64,000 nucleotides of DNA from JBBQFI01 sp038321775 (GCA_038321775.1 JBBQFI010000003.1:186001-250000), one strand, 5' to 3'; positions 18,165 through 27,652 are shown, counted from the first letter of the stretch. The notes: generated from the sequence alone by a model not told the origin. Numbers and translations: made by a program.

Positions 18165-18225
18165 ATGGAGGGACGCACGCCGTCGCGTCCGGAAAGAGAG
18201 GCGCCGACAGCGCGGCACCCTCCAT
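18165..18225. repeat. Inverted repeat ending in ATGGAGGG/CCCTCCAT
   Basis: A 61-nt element with terminal 8-bp inverted repeats (18165-18172 and 18218-18225) and a GC-rich centre containing CGCCGTCGCGTCCGG and GGCGCCGACAGCGCGG. It resembles the small palindromic repeats scattered between genes in many genomes. No second copy lies in this window, so multiplicity is unproven. Confidence 0.5.
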
Positions 18226-18337
18226 GCAGACACGCAAGAAATATTCGCGATGCGATTTATGATGACTTGCGACGCGTGATGCATAACGGTTGCGCACGAA
18301 AATTTTTCGACGCACTAAACGGCCACGCGCAGAGAAT

Positions 18338-20587
18338 ATGACTCCAGTAAAAATTTGGCTCGGCTATCCGTATCCACTCGGCGCGACCTGGCTCGGTAAC
18401 GGTGTGAACTTTGCGATTTTCTCCGAACGCGCGACGTCGGTTGATCTTTGCCTGTTCGATAGCGTCGACGCGCCGCAGGAAAACATCCGCATCCCGATGA
18501 CGGAACACACCGATCAGGTGTGGCACGTTTTTTTGCCCGATGTGAAACCGGGGCAGCTTTACGGTTATCGCGTGACCGGTCCCTACGATCCTGAGCGGGG
18601 CTTGCGCTTTAATAGTTCGAAGCTGTTGATCGACCCGTACAGCAAATCGATTTCCGGCCAGGTGAATTGGGCGGATGAGATGTTCGCTTACGTCGTCGGG
18701 GGCGAGGGGGAAGATATAACGCGTGATTTTCGCGATGATGCGTGGGGCATTCCCAAAGCAGTCGTAGTCGACAACGCGTTCGATTGGGACAACGACAAGC
18801 GGCCGGAAATTCCGCTGCACAGTTCGATCATTTACGAAGTGCATGTCAAAGGTTTCACGAAGTTGAACTCGAAAGTGCCGGAGGAATTGCGGGGCACTTA
18901 CGCCGGCATCGGCAGCGCGGCGTCGATTGAATACCTGAAAGATTTAGGTGTGACTGCCGTAGAACTTCTACCCGTGCATCAGCACATCGACGACAAAGCT
19001 TTGATCGATCGCGGACTAAGTAATTACTGGGGCTACAACACGATCGGTTTCTTTTCCCCGGAGGCGAAATATTCCAGCAGCGGTTCTGCCGGAGGACAGG
19101 TAGCGGAGTTCAGAACAATGGTGCGCAATCTCCACGCTGCCGGTCTCGAAGTAATTCTCGACGTCGTTTACAATCATACGGCGGAAGGAAATCATCTCGG
19201 GCCGACCCTGAGTTTTCGCGGGATCGATAATCCAGCTTATTACCGGCTGCATCCGGAAGATCCGCGATTCTATCTCGATTTCACGGGAACAGGAAACACG
19301 TTCAACCTGCTGCATCCGCGCACGCTTCAACTGGTGATGGACAGTTTGCGTTATTGGATCAACGACATGCATGTCGATGGTTTCCGATTCGATCTCGCAT
19401 CCACACTTGCGCGCGATGAAAACGGCGTAAACAAACTGCACGCCTTCTTCGAAATCATTCACCAGGATCCGGTTATTTCGCAGGTGAAATTGATCGCAGA
19501 ACCGTGGGACGTGGGCGAAGGCGGTTATCAGGTCGGAAATTTTCCGGTACTCTGGGCGGAATGGAACGGGAAGTATCGCGACACCGTACGCAGTTTCTGG
19601 AAAGGCGATGAAGGAAAAATTGGCGAGTTCGCTTATCGCCTAACCGGTAGTCCGGATTTGTATCAGACGAGCGGGAAACGTCCGTATGCCAGCATTAATT
19701 TTGTCACCTCGCATGACGGCTTCACGTTGAATGATCTCGTCAGCTACAACGACAAGCACAACGAGGCGAACGGCGAAAATAATAACGACGGCGATAACAA
19801 TAATCATTCGTGGAATTGCGGCACCGAAGGTCCGACGGATGACGCCGAGATCAATCAACTGCGGCGACAGCAGCGGCGGAACTTTTTAATGACGCTCTTT
19901 CTTTCGCAGGGTGTGCCGATGCTCTGCGGCGGCGATGAATTCGCGCGAACCCAAAAAGGCAACAACAACGCTTATTGCCAGGACAACGAGATCAGCTGGT
20001 TATCGTGGGAGCACGATGACGAACAGAAACAGCTCCTGGAATTCACGAAGGACTTAATTCATCTCCGAAAAAAACATCCGGTGTTTCGCCGGCCGAAGTT
20101 TTTTCAGGGACGCCGCATCCGTGGCTCCGAGATCAAGGATGTGATGTGGTTCAATCCTGGCGGCAACGAGATGAGCGATGAAGAATGGAGTTCGCCGTTT
20201 GTGCGCTGTCTCGGAGTGCTCCTGAGCGGCGACACGATTGATGTGCTCGACTTCGAAGGTCAACCGATCCGGGATGACACATTTCTCCTGCTCATCAACG
20301 CGCATTACGAAACCATTCCGTTTGTTTTACCCGGACAGCAACACATCGAGTGGCAACTGATTATCGATACCGCGAGTGAAGAAGGCTTTCTCAAGGATCC
20401 GAAAAAACTTTCGTCTGGTGACGACGCCGAGGTGAAGGATCGCAGTGCTACCCTGCTGAAATTGGTGAGCGGTTCGCAAGCGCAAGCGCGCAAAGAATCG
20501 TGGAAAAAACGTCAGGTGGAAATCCCGCACGAAGCCAAATCTCCGCCGCCCGGGAAAAAGAAAAAGGATGGGACACCCGCTGCTTAG
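18338..20587 (+). CDS. glgX: Glycogen debranching enzyme (isoamylase type)
   Basis: A 749-residue GH13 family enzyme that hydrolyses alpha-1,6 branches of glycogen or limit dextrins in the cytosol. ATG 18338 is preferred, with AGAGA upstream. An N-terminal CBM48-like domain begins with YPLGATWLGNGVNFAIFSE. The GH13 conserved regions are all present: DVVYNHTAEG (region I, near 281), the nucleophile aspartate in VDGFRFDLAS (region II, near 345), the acid/base glutamate in LIAEPWDVGEGGY (region III, near 390) and FVTSHDGFTLNDLVSYNDKH (region IV, near 455). A lysine-rich tail of about 20 residues ends the protein. No other glycogen gene is adjacent. Confidence 0.92.
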   Translation: MTPVKIWLGYPYPLGATWLGNGVNFAIFSERATSVDLCLFDSVDAPQENIRIPMTEHTDQVWHVFLPDVKPGQLYGYRVTGPYDPERGLRFNSSKLLIDPYSKSISGQVNWADEMFAYVVGGEGEDITRDFRDDAWGIPKAVVVDNAFDWDNDKRPEIPLHSSIIYEVHVKGFTKLNSKVPEELRGTYAGIGSAASIEYLKDLGVTAVELLPVHQHIDDKALIDRGLSNYWGYNTIGFFSPEAKYSSSGSAGGQVAEFRTMVRNLHAAGLEVILDVVYNHTAEGNHLGPTLSFRGIDNPAYYRLHPEDPRFYLDFTGTGNTFNLLHPRTLQLVMDSLRYWINDMHVDGFRFDLASTLARDENGVNKLHAFFEIIHQDPVISQVKLIAEPWDVGEGGYQVGNFPVLWAEWNGKYRDTVRSFWKGDEGKIGEFAYRLTGSPDLYQTSGKRPYASINFVTSHDGFTLNDLVSYNDKHNEANGENNNDGDNNNHSWNCGTEGPTDDAEINQLRRQQRRNFLMTLFLSQGVPMLCGGDEFARTQKGNNNAYCQDNEISWLSWEHDDEQKQLLEFTKDLIHLRKKHPVFRRPKFFQGRRIRGSEIKDVMWFNPGGNEMSDEEWSSPFVRCLGVLLSGDTIDVLDFEGQPIRDDTFLLLINAHYETIPFVLPGQQHIEWQLIIDTASEEGFLKDPKKLSSGDDAEVKDRSATLLKLVSGSQAQARKESWKKRQVEIPHEAKSPPPGKKKKDGTPAA

Positions 20588-20651
20588 AAATTTGACCGCG
20601 CATTTATCCGCTGAAAAACGAACTTAAGAGAAGCGAAACTGCGCATTTCTA

Positions 20652-21116
20652 ATGACACCTACTTCACTTATCCTCGTGGCTGATCGCGGCAGTTTGAAAG
20701 CGTATAAAGTAACTCAAACCCCAACACGCGGCGCGAGTCTAAAACTAACGCAGGCGTTTGATCTGACCGATGCTCACGGTCGGTACGACGATAAAGTCAC
20801 AGACGAAGCCGGACGCTTTCCCGTCGGCGATGGCTCGGCCGCGAGACATGCGAATTCAATCGCGGAAAGGACTGCGCTGGAAATAGAAACTGATCGCCGC
20901 ATCTGCAAGCAGCTGGCCGAACAGATCGAAGAAGTAGTTAACCGCGAAGGACGTGAAGGTTGGTCTTTTGCCGCGCCGGCTTCGATTCATGCGGCAGTTG
21001 TCGATTTGCTGCCGAACGACGTGCGCGGCCGAATTGTCGAGCATGTGAAATCGGATCTGGTGAAGATTGAGCCGGCAAAGTTGTCGAAATATTTTCGATC
21101 GCTCCAACCGCTTTAG
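20652..21116 (+). CDS. Host-attachment-like protein (PF10116 family)
   Basis: A 154-residue protein matching the 'protein required for attachment to host cells' family. The hallmark opening is LILVADRGSLKAYKV, followed by a D/G-rich segment, the RRICKQLAEQIEEVV helix and the C-terminal DLVKIEPAKLSKYF. Folds of this family resemble archaeal/eukaryotic release factor (eRF1-like) domains. A role in attachment was proposed for an Agrobacterium member and is not established here. It lies between glgX and a hibernation-factor gene and is probably a stress-related cytosolic protein. Confidence 0.75.
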   Translation: MTPTSLILVADRGSLKAYKVTQTPTRGASLKLTQAFDLTDAHGRYDDKVTDEAGRFPVGDGSAARHANSIAERTALEIETDRRICKQLAEQIEEVVNREGREGWSFAAPASIHAAVVDLLPNDVRGRIVEHVKSDLVKIEPAKLSKYFRSLQPL

Positions 21117-21175
21117 TGGCACGTTGATTTTTGGCTTCGCTCAACAGTTCGGAGGTCACTACTGTCTATTGAATC

Positions 21176-21508
21176 ATGCAACGGCCAGTTAATGTCACCT
21201 ATCGGGGAATAGAAAAATCAGACGAAATCGAAGCGCTCGTGCTCGCGAAAGCCGCACGGCTTGATCATTTTTGCGATCACATCAGCCGTTGCGATGTCGC
21301 AGTCGAGCAGCCGAACCACGCGCATCAAAAAGGAAATCAATTTCGCGTGCGTATTGATGTGACCGTCCCGCCGGGACACGAACTGGTGGCGGAAGAAAAG
21401 CAGGCGGACAACGGCGCGCACGATCCGCTCAGCAAAGTGGTGCACGATGCATTCAAGACGATGGAGCGACAGTTGCGCCATCTGGTTGAGAAGCAGCGCG
21501 GCAAATAG
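21176..21508 (+). CDS. Ribosome hibernation/HPF-like protein (short form)
   Basis: A 110-residue protein of the HPF/RaiA (sigma-54 modulation) family with one domain and no C-terminal dimerisation domain. The start MQRPVNVTYRGIEKSDEIEALV and the middle beta-alpha core (HQKGNQFRVRIDVTVPPGHELV) match the family. The DPLSKVVHDAFKTMERQLRHLVEKQRGK C-terminus is the usual basic helix. These proteins bind the 30S decoding centre to silence ribosomes in stationary phase. The gene ends immediately before the large inverted repeat at 21509. Confidence 0.75.
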   Translation: MQRPVNVTYRGIEKSDEIEALVLAKAARLDHFCDHISRCDVAVEQPNHAHQKGNQFRVRIDVTVPPGHELVAEEKQADNGAHDPLSKVVHDAFKTMERQLRHLVEKQRGK

Positions 21509-21646
21509 ATCTCGGGTAGGGTGGGCGTCTCGCCTGCCGGTTTCGACATCTTGCCGAAACAATCTTTTTATTTACTGCGCCACTAGGGAAAGTTCGCGAT
21601 GGCAAGATGCCATCGCCGGCGGGCGAGACGCCCACCCTACCCGAGA
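21509..21646. repeat. Large inverted repeat between two convergent genes
   Basis: Arms of about 25 bp (ATCTCGGGTAGGGTGGGCGT at 21509, continuing to 21534, and its complement from 21622 to 21646) enclose a further nested palindrome around GATGGCAAGATGCCATC (about 21598-21614). The element fills the gap between the HPF gene and the ftsH stop at 21650-21652 and should act as a bidirectional terminator. Its size and symmetry are those of a small non-autonomous mobile repeat; no second copy of the core GGGTAGGGTGGGCG is in this window. Confidence 0.7.
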
Positions 21647-21649
21647 GAT

Positions 21650-23683
21650 TTACGCTGGTGCGCCGCCCAAGGCGCCAGGAAGAGGAGGCGCGACATCGGG
21701 CGCGATCACCACCTGCTTCGGCGGTTTTTCCGGTGGCATCTTCGTGCTGGAAGGTGGCGGTCCCGGAGGCGGATTGATCAGGCGCCCGTGCTTAAGAATT
21801 TCCTTAAGCTGCAAGCCATCGAGCGTTTCGTATTCGAGCAATGCTTTCGCGATCGCTTCCAAATGTTCGCGATGCGCGACGAGGACGTCTTTGGCTTTCG
21901 CGTACGCGTCATCGAGCAAACGGCGCACTTCGCGGTCGATCTCTTCGGCAGTCGCTTCGCTGTAATCGCGTGCACGCGAAATATCGCGGCCGAGGAACAC
22001 GTAATCTTCGTGCTCGCCGTACTCGACCATGCCCATCTTTTCGCTCATGCCCCATTCGCAAACCATCTTTCTGGCCATGGCGGTAGCCATGCGAATGTCG
22101 CCGGTCGCGCCGTTGGTGACGTCGCCGAAAACAATTTCTTCCGCAACGCGGCCGCCCATTTTCACGGCGAGGCTCGCGAGCAATTCGTTTTTACGATTTG
22201 TATATTTATCTTCTTCGGGCAACCACATCGTGCTGCCTAACGAGGGGCCGCGTGGAATGATCGTCACTTTATGCAGCGGCTCGGTGTGCGGAAGCAATTC
22301 GAGCAGCAAGGCGTGACCGGCTTCGTGATAAGCGGTGTTCGTCTTTTCTTTTTCGCTGAGCGCCAGACTGCGGCGCTCTTTTCCCCAGCGAACTTTATCG
22401 CGCGCTTCTTCCAATTCACTCAGCGTAATTCCTTTTAGTCCGCGACGCGCGGCAAGCAGCGCCGCTTCGTTAATGACGTTTGCCAGTTCGGCGCCCGAAT
22501 AACCAGGAGTGCCACGTGCGACGACCGCGAGGTCCACGCCCTCCGCGAGTTTCACTTTTTTGCAATGCACTCGCAAAATTTCTTCGCGTCCCTTCACGTC
22601 AGGAAGGTTGACGGTGATTTGGCGATCGAATCGGCCGGGACGCAACAACGCAGGATCAAGCACATCCGGACGGTTCGTCGCTGCGATAATGATCACGCCT
22701 TCCTGCGTATCGAAGCCATCCATCTCAACGAGCAAAGCATTGAGAGTTTGCTCGCGCTCATCGTGTCCGCCGCCGACACCGTGGCCACGATGGCGACCGA
22801 CCGCATCGATTTCATCGATGAAAATGATGCACGGCGCGGATTTTTTTCCCTGTTCGAACATGTCGCGGACGCGTGACGCACCGACGCCGACGAACATCTC
22901 GACAAAATCCGATCCGCTGATGGAAAAGAACGGTACATCTGCTTCGCCAGCGATCGCGCGGGCGAGCAAGGTTTTGCCGGTTCCCGGAGGACCGACGAGC
23001 AGAACACCTTTAGGAATTCGGCCACCAAGTTTCTGAAATTTTTTCGGATCGCGCAGAAATTCGACAAGTTCCTGCACCTCATCTTTCGCTTCCTCTACAC
23101 CGGCGACATCGCGGAAGGTGATTTTATTTTTGTCGCGAGCGAGCATGCGCGCTTTGCTCTTTCCGAAATTAAGCGCGCCTTTGCCCGCCATTCGAATCTG
23201 CTGGCGAAAGAGCAAATAAAGAACAACGAGAAAAACTGCGATGGGCGCGAAACCAAGAAGCGTTTGCGCGAGAACGTTGGATTCCGTTTTAATCGCAGGT
23301 TGAATCCCAGCGGCCGCTAATCGTTCCTGCAAATTCGTATTGTAATTCAGATAGATCGTCGTCCGAAACGGCACCTGCTGAGTGGGTGCGCCGCCTGTTC
23401 CCTGTTTGAGGTAGAATCCGCGCAACGTCTGCGTCGGGCGACCATCTTCGACCACGAGCTGTACCGGATAATTTTTATCGGTAACGATTTGCTTGCTCTC
23501 GAGCAGATCGAGAAAGCGATTATACGGAACGTCTTCAAAAGTCTGATATGCGCCGCCACGGAAAAGCACCGCCAGCCCGATGAGGGCAAAGGCGATCGCG
23601 ATCAAAATCACGCCGCGCCAATTAAAATTGGGCTCGTTTCCTCGAGGTTTATCTTTCTGTGAATTGCGATCAGGTGAAGCCAT
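21650..23683 (-). CDS. ftsH: ATP-dependent zinc metalloprotease FtsH
   Basis: A 677-residue membrane protease that degrades membrane and some cytosolic proteins. Transmembrane helices lie at about 24-40 and 141-160, with the periplasmic domain between them. The AAA domain has Walker A GPPGTGKT at 231-238, Walker B IIFIDEIDAVGRHRG, and the second region of homology ATNRPDVLDPALLRPGRFD. The peptidase domain has the zinc motif HEAGH near 455 and the third ligand aspartate region near 530. The C-terminus is proline-rich. It is divergent from a large ABC protein and ends in a long inverted repeat. The whole AAA domain is intact, so it is functional by inspection. Confidence 0.95.
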   Translation of the reverse strand: MASPDRNSQKDKPRGNEPNFNWRGVILIAIAFALIGLAVLFRGGAYQTFEDVPYNRFLDLLESKQIVTDKNYPVQLVVEDGRPTQTLRGFYLKQGTGGAPTQQVPFRTTIYLNYNTNLQERLAAAGIQPAIKTESNVLAQTLLGFAPIAVFLVVLYLLFRQQIRMAGKGALNFGKSKARMLARDKNKITFRDVAGVEEAKDEVQELVEFLRDPKKFQKLGGRIPKGVLLVGPPGTGKTLLARAIAGEADVPFFSISGSDFVEMFVGVGASRVRDMFEQGKKSAPCIIFIDEIDAVGRHRGHGVGGGHDEREQTLNALLVEMDGFDTQEGVIIIAATNRPDVLDPALLRPGRFDRQITVNLPDVKGREEILRVHCKKVKLAEGVDLAVVARGTPGYSGAELANVINEAALLAARRGLKGITLSELEEARDKVRWGKERRSLALSEKEKTNTAYHEAGHALLLELLPHTEPLHKVTIIPRGPSLGSTMWLPEEDKYTNRKNELLASLAVKMGGRVAEEIVFGDVTNGATGDIRMATAMARKMVCEWGMSEKMGMVEYGEHEDYVFLGRDISRARDYSEATAEEIDREVRRLLDDAYAKAKDVLVAHREHLEAIAKALLEYETLDGLQLKEILKHGRLINPPPGPPPSSTKMPPEKPPKQVVIAPDVAPPLPGALGGAPA

Positions 23684-23739
23684 GGAATGAAGCCAGCTCT
23701 TATTCGCCGGGTAGAAACGCTAACATGAACATTTTTGCA

Positions 23740-23828
23740 TTGCAAAGAGCAGGCCCCGCGCCTGCTACGATCCCTCTTTGCAATCGTATGCGGGAGCCTT
23801 GCTGAGTGTTGATTGGATTCCCCAATCA
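23740..23828. promoter_or_regulatory. Two hairpins in the ftsH/ABC divergent region
   Basis: The 190-nt gap between the divergent ftsH and ABC genes holds two stem-loops: TTGCAAAGAG at 23740-23749 with CTCTTTGCAA at 23774-23783 (10 bp, loop containing a second CAGG/CCTG pairing), and TGATTGG at 23810-23816 with CCAATCA at 23822-23828. They could be an operator or a transcribed leader for either gene. No known regulator site was recognised. Confidence 0.4.
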
Positions 23829-23873
23829 TTGCGCCGTTCAACCTATGACGGTAATATTTTGCGTTAAAGTGTC

Positions 23874-26800
23874 ATGACAGAACCGGTCACTACGTTCGCG
23901 GACAGGATCGACCGCGCCGTGCAGCGAGTAACGCCCTTTGCGTATCGTCTGCGACGGCGCAGTCGGCGCATCCTTCGACGCGCCCTGCGCCGGCCCCGAA
24001 GTGTGGCCGAAGGTCCGAATCTTTTGCCTTTGCTCATCCAGGTGCTGGCAAGTTTTTCCAAGGCCGATGGCGTTTTGCTCGAGGAAGAGATCGACTCGAG
24101 CCTCGGATTTTTGCGCTACGATTATCCCGAGGCGGTTTATTCCGAACTGCGCAAACTTTTCCGGCAGGCGCTCTACGAGCAGCAAAATCTGGCCGCCATG
24201 GCGCAAAAGCTAGGGGTTCAACTTAGTACCGAGCGCAAAATCATGCTCGGGGTTCAGCTTTATGATTTAATTTCGCAGGCGGGATTGAAGCAGGAACAAG
24301 TGGTCGCCTTCTATTCTTTCATGTCGCAATTGGGCATGGCGGCGCAAGCGATCGACATCGTTTATCAGCTCAACGCTTCAGAAGATTCCGATCAGTCCAT
24401 CTTTCAGCGCGGCGCTTCGCCGCTGGAATCCGTTTCCTTCGGTAATAACGGTTCGTCCGATGTGATGGTAAAAAGCTTGAGCGAAACGGATCGCCTGCTC
24501 GCTTTTCGTTATCACGATTTGATTTTGCTCAAAAATTACAGCGACCAGATTGTGTCGGTGCGCGGTCGTCCACTCGCGCGAGGTGGTTTCTGCCGAATTT
24601 ACCCCGGCCAACGTATTTTGATCGGCGACCAGGTTCTGACCTATCAGGAGTTAGCCACGTATTTCAATGCGAAGAAGAATGTTTCGCTGCCGCAAATTTA
24701 TGTGCGGGTAAACAGAGATTCCGATGAAGTGGAACTCGAGCGCTCGCGCACGCGCGAAAGTGCGCTGGAAGTTTCGTTCGGACTAAAGGTGCAGGTGCAT
24801 GCGCTCCGCGATGTCGATGCCGTGCTCAACGGCGTGAAATTGAAAAACGGCAAACGAGTCGAAGCGACGCTCGAAGACAAGATTGTTTTTCACAACGACA
24901 GCGAGATGGATCTGATCGATCTGCGCCGGCGCGCTCGCGCCATGGGCGGACGTTTCCAGCTCAAGGCTTCGAAATCCGAATATCTCGTTTCCAACAATCC
25001 CAGTTTGCTGCAGGCGGACGACATTTTACTTTCGCCCGGCACGAGCGGAGACGTGCTGCTAAAGATTCTCTGCGATTACGACAAGCGCGTGGGAACTCTC
25101 GAAGTCATCGAGGCCGATCGGCCAATCATGGTGGACGACACGTCCGTGCGCACGACGGCTCCGCTTCGGGACGGCGACACGATTCGCATCGATGTCGGCC
25201 AGTTTCTGCGCTGCAACTTTACCGAGCGCATCATCGAAGAAGAGCGCAACATCATTCGCAGTCTCGAGGCGAGCGACATCAGCCATCGCTTCAGTGGCGG
25301 CGAGGTTGGACTCGACGGTATTTCGTTCACGATTAATCGCGGTGAGCTCGTCTGCGTGATGGGCGCGAGCGGTTGCGGGAAAAGCACGCTCATGAAGGTC
25401 CTTGGCGGTCAGCTCGAGTCCGCGGGCGGTCAGGTTTTGCTCAACGATCAACCGCTCTATTCGAATCTCGATCAGCTCAAGCGCTACATCAGTTACATCC
25501 CGCAGGAAGATGCGTTCGACGAGCATCTGACGATTGGCGAGAACCTGCAGTTCGCTGCGGCCATCCGTTCGCCGCATCTTTCGCGACGCGACCGGACGCG
25601 TCGTCTCGAAAGCAAACTAATCGAACTCGGTTTGAGTGAGCGCCGCGACAGCATTGTCGGCAGTCCGGTGAAAAAAACGCTGAGCGGCGGCGAACGCAAA
25701 CGCCTCAACATCGGTCTCGATATGATCGGTTCTTCGGACATTTATCTTTTTGACGAACCGACTTCCGGTTTGTCGTCGAAGGATTCCGAACACGTCATCG
25801 AGATCATTCGCGGGATGGCGCACAACAAAATTATCATCGTCACCATTCACCAGCCGAGCTCGAAACTTTTCCAAATGTTTCACAAGGCGATCCTGCTCGA
25901 TAAAGGCGGGCGCCTCGTTTTTTTCGGCACGCCGACCGATATGCTGCGCTATTTCGCGGAAGCGGAACATCAGCATCAATTCGGCGCGGACCTCGGTGCG
26001 TGCCCTTCCTGCGGAACGACTCGACCAGAATTTATTTTTGACGTGCTGGAAACTCCGCTGCGCGATCTGAGTGGCGATATTATTTACGAAGAGAATAATC
26101 GCGGTCAGTTGGTTGCTGCGCGCCGCTACTCGCCGGAATTCTGGCGCGATAAATATGAAGCGTTCCGGCTGATCCAGGATGTAAAACAGATTTCCTTGCG
26201 CAAGGAAACGGCGCCGGTTCTCCCGGTCACGCCTCCGCAAAAGCGTCGCTTCCCGATTCGCTGGCACGACGAATGGACGCAGGCGCGCACGCTCATGCGC
26301 CGTTCCTTCATGAGCAAGCTGCGCAACCGCGCGAATCTTGTCATCACAATCGGCGTCGCGCCTGTCCTGGCTCTGCTCATCGCGAGCATTCTGCGTTATT
26401 CCGACAGCGGCGAGTACGATTTCGCCTCCGCCTACCACATCCCGACGTTTTTGTTCCTCGCGCTGATTGTGGCGATGTTTCTTGGCCTAACGAATAGTGC
26501 GGACGACATCATTCGCGACCGCGCCGTCCTGCAACGGGAGCGCAATCTCAATGTGCGTCTGACGTATTACGTTTTATCGAAGACGATTTCCCTCGCCTTC
26601 TTCGCGCTCATTCAATGCATTCTCTTTGTCTGGCTCGGTAATTACGTCCTCCAGATCCGAGGCATGTTCTGGATCGATCTCGGAATCGTTTTCATGACCG
26701 CGATGAGCGGTGTCGCTCTCGGGCTGGTCATCTCGTCCATCGTGGCCGATCCGAAAACGGCGGCCAACATCGTGCCGCTGGTCTTGATTCCTCAAATCAT

Positions 26801-27482
26801 CATGGGTGGCGCGCTCATCAAGTACGAGGATATGAACCGGAATCTCGCGCTCCTGCATACTTTTTCGCGCTGGTTCAACGAACATCCTAACTCGGAGCAG
26901 GCGGCAAAAATGGACAGCAAGTTGCAGGTGCCGTTGATCTGCCAATTCATCGCCATGCGCTGGTCCTACGAAGAAATCGTGGTGGCGCAGGATAAATTGA
27001 ATCCACTGACGCGACTTCAGGATCTAGCCAACGATTCGATCCGGAAGGTAGCCAGGCAAACCCAGACGCCGGTAGAAAAGAAGCGCCTCGACGATCTCAA
27101 GGAAGCGCTCGCGTTGCTCTCGGGCCTCGAAGCAAAATCCCCGGCTGAGATTGATCGCTATCTCAGGTTGCTCGATGAAATTCTCGATGGGAAACGGCCG
27201 TTTGATCGTGCGCTGTTCAAAGATGCGGTGGGTCCCGTGACCGCGGAGCAAGTCTACGTGAATCAGAAAATTTCCGATCTCATTTCCAACGCGGAGATGG
27301 AACAAAACGATTATCGGCGCGGTGGAAAACCGAACGTCTTCTTCGGAGAACAGAAGCGTTACTTCGGAATAAAAGTGGGCGTGTTTACATTTAACACGGC
27401 GGTGCTGGTCGGATCGACTTTTGTGCTGCTTGCCTTCCTGCACTGGATTTTACGCCGGCAGCTGGAAGTGCGGCGAAGTTGA
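23874..27482 (+). CDS. ABCG-like transporter: TerB-like N-terminus, ABC domain, permease domain (1202 residues)
   Basis: A single-chain half-transporter with a long regulatory N-terminus. Residues about 40-150 look like a TerB-type helical domain (acidic pattern SKADGVLLEEEIDSSL). Residues about 210-440 form beta-rich segments resembling FHA modules; this is tentative. The ABC ATPase has Walker A GASGCGKST near 498-506, signature LSGGERKR near 602 and Walker B IYLFDEPTSGLSS near 622. A four-cysteine-like element CPSCGTTRPEF follows near 709. Six transmembrane helices occupy about 830-1190, with an inserted soluble segment between the fifth and sixth. ABCG-like order (NBD before TMD) is clear. 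Substrate unknown; FHA-ABC proteins of this type are widespread in Myxo- and Verrucomicrobia. Confidence 0.85.
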   Translation: MTEPVTTFADRIDRAVQRVTPFAYRLRRRSRRILRRALRRPRSVAEGPNLLPLLIQVLASFSKADGVLLEEEIDSSLGFLRYDYPEAVYSELRKLFRQALYEQQNLAAMAQKLGVQLSTERKIMLGVQLYDLISQAGLKQEQVVAFYSFMSQLGMAAQAIDIVYQLNASEDSDQSIFQRGASPLESVSFGNNGSSDVMVKSLSETDRLLAFRYHDLILLKNYSDQIVSVRGRPLARGGFCRIYPGQRILIGDQVLTYQELATYFNAKKNVSLPQIYVRVNRDSDEVELERSRTRESALEVSFGLKVQVHALRDVDAVLNGVKLKNGKRVEATLEDKIVFHNDSEMDLIDLRRRARAMGGRFQLKASKSEYLVSNNPSLLQADDILLSPGTSGDVLLKILCDYDKRVGTLEVIEADRPIMVDDTSVRTTAPLRDGDTIRIDVGQFLRCNFTERIIEEERNIIRSLEASDISHRFSGGEVGLDGISFTINRGELVCVMGASGCGKSTLMKVLGGQLESAGGQVLLNDQPLYSNLDQLKRYISYIPQEDAFDEHLTIGENLQFAAAIRSPHLSRRDRTRRLESKLIELGLSERRDSIVGSPVKKTLSGGERKRLNIGLDMIGSSDIYLFDEPTSGLSSKDSEHVIEIIRGMAHNKIIIVTIHQPSSKLFQMFHKAILLDKGGRLVFFGTPTDMLRYFAEAEHQHQFGADLGACPSCGTTRPEFIFDVLETPLRDLSGDIIYEENNRGQLVAARRYSPEFWRDKYEAFRLIQDVKQISLRKETAPVLPVTPPQKRRFPIRWHDEWTQARTLMRRSFMSKLRNRANLVITIGVAPVLALLIASILRYSDSGEYDFASAYHIPTFLFLALIVAMFLGLTNSADDIIRDRAVLQRERNLNVRLTYYVLSKTISLAFFALIQCILFVWLGNYVLQIRGMFWIDLGIVFMTAMSGVALGLVISSIVADPKTAANIVPLVLIPQIIMGGALIKYEDMNRNLALLHTFSRWFNEHPNSEQAAKMDSKLQVPLICQFIAMRWSYEEIVVAQDKLNPLTRLQDLANDSIRKVARQTQTPVEKKRLDDLKEALALLSGLEAKSPAEIDRYLRLLDEILDGKRPFDRALFKDAVGPVTAEQVYVNQKISDLISNAEMEQNDYRRGGKPNVFFGEQKRYFGIKVGVFTFNTAVLVGSTFVLLAFLHWILRRQLEVRRS

Positions 27483-27500
27483 AGCGCGTAAGCTCTTCGC

Positions 27501-27622
27501 TGTCATCCTGAGCGAAGCGAAGGACCTCACGAGGAATGTATTGCAGTCGATGGTCAGGCGCACTCGCACCACCGTACTCTTTCATGTTTTCGTGAGGTCC
27601 CTCGCTGGCGCTAGGGATGACA
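27501..27622. repeat. Palindromic intergenic repeat, copy 1 (GTCATCCTGAGCGAAGCG type)
   Basis: The left arm starts TGTCATCCTGAGCGAAGCGA and continues GGACCTCACGA; the right arm GTGAGGTCC...CTAGGGATGACA is its imperfect complement, with a unique centre of about 55 nt. A second copy is at 58390-58495. This family of short inverted repeats is found between genes in many unrelated bacteria and has no coding capacity. Confidence 0.75.
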
Positions 27623-27652
27623 TGTCGGCGAAACGGGAGTAAACAAAATGCG

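Larger units (their letters stand above)
18044..18337. other. Intergenic region with two palindromic elements
   Basis: This 294-nt gap between the amidase and glgX holds no convincing gene. It contains a perfect palindrome at 18111-18139 and an inverted repeat at 18165-18225, listed separately. The rest is unstructured to my reading, and the glgX promoter must lie near the right-hand end. Confidence 0.8.
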
